Source of the DNA: Roseateles amylovorans
GTDB lineage: Bacteria; Pseudomonadota; Gammaproteobacteria; Burkholderiales; Burkholderiaceae_C
Reading direction: 5' to 3'
Length of the DNA: 64,000 nucleotides
NCBI RefSeq assembly: GCF_025398155.2
Contig: NZ_CP104562.2
Coordinates: forward strand, 3,286,001 to 3,350,000
In this document: positions 58,218 to 64,000 of the stretch, in pieces
How the letters are laid out: every line of letters starts with the position of its first letter
Position numbering within the stretch: position 1 is the first letter of the stretch
Translations under genes and position numbers: made by a program
Notes under the pieces: generated by a model
What the model saw: only the letters and a program-made list of their open reading frames with translations
What the model was told of the DNA's origin: nothing
Databases searched by the model: none

Positions 58218-58455
58218 TCACTTAGGCTTCTTGATCGACAACGCGTCTCGAGGAACTGGAACGCTTGCGGAGTTCTCAATCATCTGGTTTCGCAAATCTG
58301 TCCATGCGTGGTCTGTCCTTGGCAAGACTCGCTGCTGCGTGATTGATAACGTCCTTCATCTTGAAGCTTGTCGGCGTGTGGAACTGCAATTCGAACATCT
58401 CACCCTCGGGTGTGAGATCTTGCCCCCGCACAACCGGACACTGGCTATTCGCAAT
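58218..58455 (-). pseudogene. Frameshifted toxin tail with F-E-L-Q-F-H-T motif
   Basis: Minus strand 58455-58276 reads Q-D-L-T-P-E-G-E-M-F-E-L-Q-F-H-T-P-T-S-F, then K-M-K-D-V-I-N-H and stops. The continuation D-L-R-N-Q-M-I-E-N-S-A-S, then V-P-V-P-R-D-A-L-S-I-K-K-P-K-stop (58218), is in a second frame. Both pieces together match the end of polymorphic toxins that carry an x-E-x-Q-F-H-T-x-x-S-F segment before the immunity gene. A frameshift near 58290-58310 has inactivated it. Its upstream part was removed by an IS. Confidence 0.55.
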
Positions 58456-58612
58456 TCAGCGCCTGAACTCCCAGGCGCTGTTGGTCTTTCAATTCACGTC
58501 TGAACTCTCGAGGCGACCTCATTCGTAGACTCGAGTGCGGGTGCACCTCGTTGAAGTGCTCGAACGCTGCGGGCAACTGCGCCATCACCGTTTGAGCGTC
58601 CGCCAGGTCCAT
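58445..58612 (-). mobile_element. IS3-family transposase C-terminal remnant
   Basis: The minus strand encodes MDLADAQTVMAQLPAAFEHF, N-E-V-H-P-H-S-S-L-R-M-R-S-P-R-E-F-R-R-E and ends N-C-E-stop (58445-58447). This is the IS3-group integrase end (H-P-H-x-x-L-x-x-x-S-P-R-E). It is wedged between the toxin remnant and a truncated permease gene, so it removed parts of both. Confidence 0.75.
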
Positions 58613-58973
58613 GCGGCATCGGGATGCCGATGACGAAGGCCACGCCCGCCATGGTCCAGGGCAAGACCTTGTAGGAAGACCGGCTCACGATGGCGTCGGC
58701 CAGGCTGGTGGTGACCCCCGAGTCCGCCAGCAGCTTGCCGAGCATCGCCCCCAGCGCCACCACCAGCCCTACCGCGCCCAGCGTCTTGCCGGCACCTCCG
58801 GAGATGGCCGAGACCAACTTGTTCAAGGGTATGCCAGTGGCCAGCCCCACGGCGATCGACACGAGCAGCAGCGCGACCAGCGGATGCAGTCTCGGCTTGG
58901 TCACGATCAGCGCCACCAGGCCAAGCACGCTGACCAAGGCGATGACCAGCAGTTGGATGTCCTCAAGGCTCAT
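58613..58973 (-). pseudogene. Gluconate permease (GntP family), N-terminal fragment
   Basis: The first 120 residues of a GntP-type gluconate:H+ symporter remain (MSLEDIQLLVIALVSVLGLV; HPLVALLLVSIAVGLATGIP; GGAGKTLGAVGLVVALGAML; G-V-A-F-V-I-G-I-P). Full-length GntP has about 440-450 residues. The gene is broken at 58612 by an IS3 remnant. Open translation continues into IS sequence as a meaningless tail. GntP would have sugar-acid uptake function; here it is lost. Confidence 0.8.
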
Positions 58974-59480
58974 GGTCGCCTTTCTCCGTCGTTGTTGAAG
59001 CGATGTCCTCCGTCAGGCAGCAAGGGCGACTGACCGAGGGCGCCATGACGTTAGCAGGGCAGGGCCGGGAGAAGGGCGAGGAGTGTGCTGCGCGCAGTCT
59101 GGTCGACAGACCAAGGGCCCACACCGCGTCTTCGGCCCCAGATCAACATCTGAGGCGTCAAGCGAGGGGGCGTCAGGCTCGTCGGTTTGAATCGGGGAGG
59201 GGCCGGTCGTCCCGCAGCACGTCACCGCAGCATGCCCCTTCGGCGAAAGGTCCTATCCCGCGTTCATGTGTGCGAATCGTAAAAAGGCGACAAGCCGCCA
59301 CCTGGCGTTACGAAAGTCATTTCGGTCGGCCGAGATCGTTAAGTTACATTGCGCTCCGTTTGCATATCGGCAAACCAACGACTTGTTTGGGCGGTTGGCA
59401 ATCCGCAATGGCTTCGATCGCACAAGTCGGCTCAAGGGGTAGGGCGCGCTACGACGAGAGGGCGCCTGTAGGGGAGGTCT
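58974..59480. promoter_or_regulatory. Intergenic upstream of giant repeat-protein gene
   Basis: About 500 bases with no supportable gene. It contains the upstream region of the giant plus-strand gene and the old promoter region of the gntP fragment. The AT-richer stretch at about 59320-59400 is the best place for a promoter of the large gene. Confidence 0.4.
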
Positions 59481-62400
59481 ATGAGGCAGGGATTCGGGCG
59501 CGCAGCGCTGGCCGCGGCGTGGCTGTGCATGGCTGTTTTCAGCTGGATCGTGGGCGTGGGAACGGCCATGGCCGCCACGACACCATCGCAATTCCTGGTG
59601 GTGGACGTCCAACTGGTGAGCAAGACACCGGTGGCCGGCAGTTCGACCGGGCAGCACGACTATGTCTACCGGCTTCAGATCCGCAATGCCGGCGCTGATG
59701 TGCTGGGCGCGCAAGGCGTGGCGACCAGCCGGCGGAGTTCGGTCGTGGCGACCGATGCCGAGGTGAGCTTCCCGGCGATCAAGGCGCGGCAGCTCGCGGT
59801 CAGCGGCGACACCTTCACCCTGCGCGCCGGCCAGTTCTTCGACCGGCGGCTGGATCCCAAGTCGATCCGCAACGGTCGCATGACCTACGACGTGCCCGGC
59901 ACCGACCCCGACGATGCCCGCGCCGGCTTCGCGCCGCTGATGCTGGACCTCGGGGACGTGGTCATCAACACCTGGTACGTGACCAAGCTCAATGCCGTGC
60001 TGGCATGGCAACTGCAGCCGGTCACGGACGTCACCGCGCCGGTGATCAGTGCCACGCTGCCGGTCGGCAACGTGGCCTCGGCGCGTCCGGTGATCTCGGC
60101 CAGCTACGCGGATGCGGGCGGCGCGGTCAATCCGGCCAGCGCCGTGCTGAGTGTCGATGGCCAGGTGGTGACCGGCGCGGCCGTCACCGCCACCGGCATC
60201 CGCTACGTCCCGACTGCCGACCTGGCGCAGGGCGCGCACACCGTGGGGCTGAAGGTGCGCGACACCGCCGGCAATGAAGCCTCGGCGACCTGGAGCTTCA
60301 GCGTGCTGACGTCCGGCCCGGCGCTCACGCTGACCACGCCGGCTGAAGGCGAAGTCCTGGCGGCCGACGCGCTGCCGACGCTGAGCGGCCAATGGACCGC
60401 CACGCCGGCCGGCATCGATCCTTCTTCCCTTTCCGTGCGCTTGGATGGCCAGCCGGTGACCGCCCAGATCAGTGGCAATGGTTTCAGCGCCACCGTCGCG
60501 GCGGCGCTGACCGAAGGCGCGCATACCTGGACGGTCACGCTGAAAGACCCGTCCGGCAACGTCAGCAGCCGCACCGGCAGCTTCATCACGCGCAGCGCGC
60601 CGGTGGTCACCCACAAGACGCCTTGGGACATCTTCCTGCCCGCCGGCGCCACGCCGACCATTCGCGCCACCTATACCGACATCGGTGCCGGCATTGACGC
60701 CAGCAATGTGCGCCTGCTTTTCAACGGCACCGATGTGACCGCGCAGTCGAGCGTCAGCGATTCGGCCATCGTCTACATGGTGCCGACGGCGCTGCCGGAC
60801 GCCAGCCATCAGCTGCGTCTGACGGTCGTCGACCGGGCCGGGAACGAGACCATCGACGAATGGCGTTTCGGCACCGCCCAGGCGCCCGTGGTCACCGTGG
60901 TGAGCCCGTTGGAGAAGGTGCTGCCGGCTGGCAGCCGTCCGACGATTGCAGCGGATTTCGTTGACACGCGCCAGGGCATCGACCGGGCGTCGATCTACCT
61001 GAGCCTGAATGACGAGGATGTGACCGCCAAGGCGACCATCACCGACACCGGCATCCGCTACACCCCGGCGCAGCCGCTGCCGGAAGGCCCCTACACGGTA
61101 CTGCTGCAAGTGGCCAACCGGGCCAATGCGGCGACCAGCCAGACCTGGGGCTTCGAGGTGCAACCGGTGACCCGCTACGAGGTGAGCATCGTCAGCCCGG
61201 GTGCCCAGTCGGTGACCGAGCCGGTGGTCCAGGTGACCGCGCAAGCGTCATCGAATCGGACCAAGCCGGTGAGCATGACCGTCGCTGGCCGTCCCATGGA
61301 ACTGAGTTCCGAGGTGATCGAGTCGGGCCTGCGTTTCACGCTGCCGGTTGACCTGGTGGATGGCATCAACACACTGCAGGTGGTCGCCACCTTCGAGGAT
61401 GGCGAAACCCGCAGCGCCAGCGTGCAGGTGAGCTATGACGCCCCGGCACGTATCACCATCACCAGCCCGGCCGACAAGGCCATGCTGGGACGCGCGCTGA
61501 GCAGCAGCCCGATCGATCTGACCGGCAACGTCGAGCGCCCGGTGGACATCACCGGACGTCTGAGCAAGCCGGTCCAATCGGTGACCGTGAACCAGCAGCA
61601 GGCGGTGCTCAACAGCAACGGCACGGAATTCAGCTTCCCGCGCTTCTTCCTGCGCGAGGGCACCAACATGATCACCGTGGTGGCGGTGGATCTGAAGGGT
61701 CGCACCAGCAGCGCCGCGATCACGGTGAGCGTCGACCAGACGGCCCCGATCCTGTCCATCGAAGCGCCGCTGAACGGCTCGGTGACCAGTGCCGCGAAGG
61801 TGGATGTGCGCGGCATCGTCAACGATGCGGTGGAGGGCTTCACGGGTGCGCCGGAGCCGATCGTCAGCGTGTGGGTCAATGGGGCGGAGCCCGCGGGCGT
61901 GAAGCCCGCGCAGGTGGCGGACCGTTACTTCGTGCTGGCCGATGTGCCCTTGGTCGTCGGTGAGAACGTGGTGATCGTCACCGCCCGCGACCAGTTCGGC
62001 AACGCACGCAGCCAGGAAATCCGCATCAACCGCATCGCGGTGGGGTCGTCCCGTCTGACGCCAGTCGGCGGCAACCATCAACGGGGACCGATCGACACGC
62101 AGTTGCCCAAGCCGTTGAGCGTGGTGGCCCTGAACGCGGCCGGCGAGCCGGTGGCCAATCTGCCGGTCAAGTTCGATGTCACCCGGGGCACCGGCAGCAT
62201 CAGCCTGACCGAGGCCGTGGACACCACGAGCAACGGCGCGACGCCGTCCCGCAATCTGACGGTGCAGACCGATGCGTTCGGCCGTGCGCAGGTGTGGTTC
62301 AAGCTCGGCAAGGTGGCCGGCCCGGGCGCCAACGTGGTGCAGGCAAGCCATCCCTCGCTGGTGGAGCCGGTCACCTTTGTCGCCACCAGCGAGCGTGGCG

Positions 62401-64000
62401 CGGTGGCCCTGGTCAATGCCGACTTGGGCATCCACCAATTCGGCCAGACCGGCGCGCAGCCGCTGGAACTGATGAGTGTGGTGGTGCGTGACCGCAGCGA
62501 CAACGTGCTGCCTGGCGTGCAAGTCGTGTTTTCGGTGGAGGAGGGCGATGCCTACTTCGCCGACACCCCGGGTGCGATCGCCCGGGACAACGGTCGTCGC
62601 ATCGTGATGACCACCGACAAGAACGGCCTGACGGCCGTGCGCCCGTGGATCGGCACCCAGCCGGGCCTGGTGCGCGTGGTCGCGCGTGCGGTCATGCGTG
62701 AAGGCGGCAATCCCGATGTGCCGGCTGACCTCACCGGCGAAGCCAGCTTCCAGGTGCAGGCCAAGCAGGCGGTCGACGGACCGGCCAACTTCGCGGGTTA
62801 TGTCTACACCGACAAGGGGCAGCCGTTGCCCGGCGTGCGGGTGAGCATTGCGCGGACCGCCTTGTCCAGCACCACCGACGACAACGGCGCCTTCGAGCTG
62901 CGCGACGTGCCCGCGGGCCGGGTGGACCTGTTCATCGACGGCCGCACCGTCAATCCGACCAATGATCCGTCGCGTCAGCAATGGCCCAGCCTGCACTTCG
63001 AAGCCTATGTGGTGAAGGGTCAGGACAATCAGCTGCCGCACCCGGTGTATCTGCCGCCGCTGCTGACCAGCGAAGCCAAGGTCGTGGGTGGCAACCAGGA
63101 TGTGATCCTGAAGATCCCCGGCATCGAGGGCTTCCAGATGAAGGTCAAGGCCAACAGCGTGACCTTCCCGGATGGCTCCCATGTCGGCACCTTGGTGGTC
63201 AGCCCGGTCACCGCCGACCGTCTCCCGATGGCACCGCCCGCCGGTGGCGCCACCTTCGGCATCCCGGCCTGGACCATCCAGCCCGCCGGCACCCGCTTCG
63301 ATCCGCCGATCGAGGTGACCTTGCCCAATGCCAGCGCCAAGCCCGCCGGCGATAACCTGCCGATCGTGCAATGGGACCATGACCTGGGGCAGTATGTGCC
63401 GATGGGCCGTGCCACCGTCAGCGAAGACGGTGCGGTGATGGTGACCGATGCCGGCTCCGGCATCACCAAGGCGGGCTGGGGCGGTCTGTGTCAGTACGAC
63501 CCTGACAAGTGCGCCACGCCCAAATGCCAGGAGTGCCAGAAGGCCAATCCGGGTGGCAATGGACCCTGCTGCGTGTTCGATGCGACGGCAGGCGGTCCGT
63601 GGCCTCCGATCACACGCGGTCTGGGTTTCAATCCGAAGGGCTGGGGCCCGTCCGGCCTGCTTGAAGTGCTGTTGAAAGAGGTGCTGGGCGTGGACGGCCG
63701 AGTGGATGTCCAGATCAAGGTGGAGAGCAGCACCGAAGGCGCGTGCTGTGAGGTCCGACAGAAGAAGCGAGAGAAGCACACTGCCCAGTTGGCCTTCGGT
63801 GTCGAGGGCATGGTCGATGCGGAGATCCTCAAGGCCTCGCCCCCAGGCAGGATCCTGGATACCTTTGGTGTGAACGCGTTCATTCGGTTGAAGGTGGGTG
63901 GACAGGGTGCTGGCACCTTCGCTGACGATCATTGCCCGCTGGACTACGATTCGACCGTTCAATACGGGCTGACCGGCCAGGTCAGCGCAGCCGGCGAGGT
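59481..64000 (+). CDS. Giant exported Ig-like repeat protein, cut by right edge
   Basis: The frame is open from ATG at 59481 (GGGGAGG directly before it) to the right edge, 1,506 codons. The N-terminus MRQGFGRAALAAAWLCMAVF...AMA-A-T-T-P is a signal peptide (cleavage near residue 31). Then come many bacterial Ig-like modules of about 90-100 residues with recurring D-x-x-G-N and A-G-N-E-x-x-x-W motifs. A carboxypeptidase-regulatory-like module follows (FAGYVYTDKGQPLPGVRVSI, about residues 1105-1170), and a Cys-rich segment (CATPKCQECQKANPGGNGPC) from about residue 1350. It is probably surface-exposed or released. Some such proteins end in a toxin tip, but that end lies outside the window. Confidence 0.88.
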   Translation, partial: MRQGFGRAALAAAWLCMAVFSWIVGVGTAMAATTPSQFLVVDVQLVSKTPVAGSSTGQHDYVYRLQIRNAGADVLGAQGVATSRRSSVVATDAEVSFPAIKARQLAVSGDTFTLRAGQFFDRRLDPKSIRNGRMTYDVPGTDPDDARAGFAPLMLDLGDVVINTWYVTKLNAVLAWQLQPVTDVTAPVISATLPVGNVASARPVISASYADAGGAVNPASAVLSVDGQVVTGAAVTATGIRYVPTADLAQGAHTVGLKVRDTAGNEASATWSFSVLTSGPALTLTTPAEGEVLAADALPTLSGQWTATPAGIDPSSLSVRLDGQPVTAQISGNGFSATVAAALTEGAHTWTVTLKDPSGNVSSRTGSFITRSAPVVTHKTPWDIFLPAGATPTIRATYTDIGAGIDASNVRLLFNGTDVTAQSSVSDSAIVYMVPTALPDASHQLRLTVVDRAGNETIDEWRFGTAQAPVVTVVSPLEKVLPAGSRPTIAADFVDTRQGIDRASIYLSLNDEDVTAKATITDTGIRYTPAQPLPEGPYTVLLQVANRANAATSQTWGFEVQPVTRYEVSIVSPGAQSVTEPVVQVTAQASSNRTKPVSMTVAGRPMELSSEVIESGLRFTLPVDLVDGINTLQVVATFEDGETRSASVQVSYDAPARITITSPADKAMLGRALSSSPIDLTGNVERPVDITGRLSKPVQSVTVNQQQAVLNSNGTEFSFPRFFLREGTNMITVVAVDLKGRTSSAAITVSVDQTAPILSIEAPLNGSVTSAAKVDVRGIVNDAVEGFTGAPEPIVSVWVNGAEPAGVKPAQVADRYFVLADVPLVVGENVVIVTARDQFGNARSQEIRINRIAVGSSRLTPVGGNHQRGPIDTQLPKPLSVVALNAAGEPVANLPVKFDVTRGTGSISLTEAVDTTSNGATPSRNLTVQTDAFGRAQVWFKLGKVAGPGANVVQASHPSLVEPVTFVATSERGAVALVNADLGIHQFGQTGAQPLELMSVVVRDRSDNVLPGVQVVFSVEEGDAYFADTPGAIARDNGRRIVMTTDKNGLTAVRPWIGTQPGLVRVVARAVMREGGNPDVPADLTGEASFQVQAKQAVDGPANFAGYVYTDKGQPLPGVRVSIARTALSSTTDDNGAFELRDVPAGRVDLFIDGRTVNPTNDPSRQQWPSLHFEAYVVKGQDNQLPHPVYLPPLLTSEAKVVGGNQDVILKIPGIEGFQMKVKANSVTFPDGSHVGTLVVSPVTADRLPMAPPAGGATFGIPAWTIQPAGTRFDPPIEVTLPNASAKPAGDNLPIVQWDHDLGQYVPMGRATVSEDGAVMVTDAGSGITKAGWGGLCQYDPDKCATPKCQECQKANPGGNGPCCVFDATAGGPWPPITRGLGFNPKGWGPSGLLEVLLKEVLGVDGRVDVQIKVESSTEGACCEVRQKKREKHTAQLAFGVEGMVDAEILKASPPGRILDTFGVNAFIRLKVGGQGAGTFADDHCPLDYDSTVQYGLTGQVSAAGE

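Noticed and set aside
59003..59698. 231-codon plus-strand frame before the giant gene
   Set aside because: No ribosome site, Arg/Ser-rich content, and it overlaps the signal-peptide start of the giant gene in another frame.
59253..61244. 663-codon open frame on the minus strand
   Set aside because: Same reason: shadow of the giant plus-strand gene in GC-rich DNA.
61248..63962. 904-codon open frame on the minus strand
   Set aside because: It is a mirror of the plus-strand Ig-like gene, whose frame stays open from 59481 to the edge with a signal peptide and recognisable Ig modules. The minus reading is Arg/His/Gly-rich with no domain.
1..64000. tRNA, rRNA, riboswitch or attachment sites
   Set aside because: I looked for tRNA-like cloverleaf ends and conserved rRNA stretches and saw none; the island borders do not carry a recognisable tRNA-type attachment site. 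A tRNAscan or Rfam search would be decisive.

Overview
The window is high-GC DNA with tightly packed, often 1-4 nt overlapping genes. The protein types suggest a betaproteobacterium of the Burkholderiales (Roseateles/Mitsuaria/Rubrivivax-like). That is my impression from gene content, not a tested placement. I recognise no rRNA, tRNA or CRISPR array.

Region 1 (1-6.4 kb, minus strand) is an R-body (RebB, killing trait) locus. Seven small RebB-type genes lie in a row and four of them are near-copies of each other. They are flanked by an unidentified gene cut by the left edge, a DUF1906 glycoside-hydrolase-like gene, a small membrane-anchored protein and an HTH/receiver-like/GAF regulator.

Region 2 (6.7-35.5 kb, minus strand) is a nearly complete type VI secretion system. 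In transcription order it reads: TPR protein, tssA, tssB, tssC, four hcp-like genes, tssE, tssF, tssG, clpV, vgrG, a large gene with a DUF4123-like N-terminus, an unknown partner, tagH (FHA), tssK, tssL, tssM, tagF and a sheath-domain protein. Translational coupling is pervasive. I see no TssJ lipoprotein and no PAAR gene.

Region 3 (35.8-51.0 kb) holds regulation and metabolism genes. It has an NTF2-like protein, an orphan ECF sigma factor, a GMC oxidoreductase, an ECF sigma/anti-sigma pair, a LuxR regulator with a degenerate receiver, and a large winged-helix/ATPase regulator. Next come an alpha/beta hydrolase with a duplicated DUF4148 protein, a CxxCH-containing membrane receptor coupled to a Ser/Thr kinase, a fatty-acid-hydroxylase-like protein and a CbiM-like permease.

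Region 4 (51.4-59.0 kb) is a visibly more AT-rich, degenerate island of polymorphic-toxin tails and immunity genes. It contains pretoxin fragments, a JAB-like toxin tail, two SUKH (SMI1/KNR4) genes, a lipoprotein, several orphan immunity-like genes, at least four insertion-sequence remnants, a truncated gluconate permease and a 93-bp direct repeat placed at the 3' ends of two immunity genes. I read it as a cassette graveyard built by toxin-tip replacement.

Region 5 (59.5 kb to the right edge) is the first 1,506 codons of a huge secreted Ig-like repeat protein. Taken together, an R-body array, a T6SS with its own sheath, tube and spike set, toxin/immunity cassettes and a giant exported repeat protein make this a chromosomal stretch devoted to contact and killing functions.
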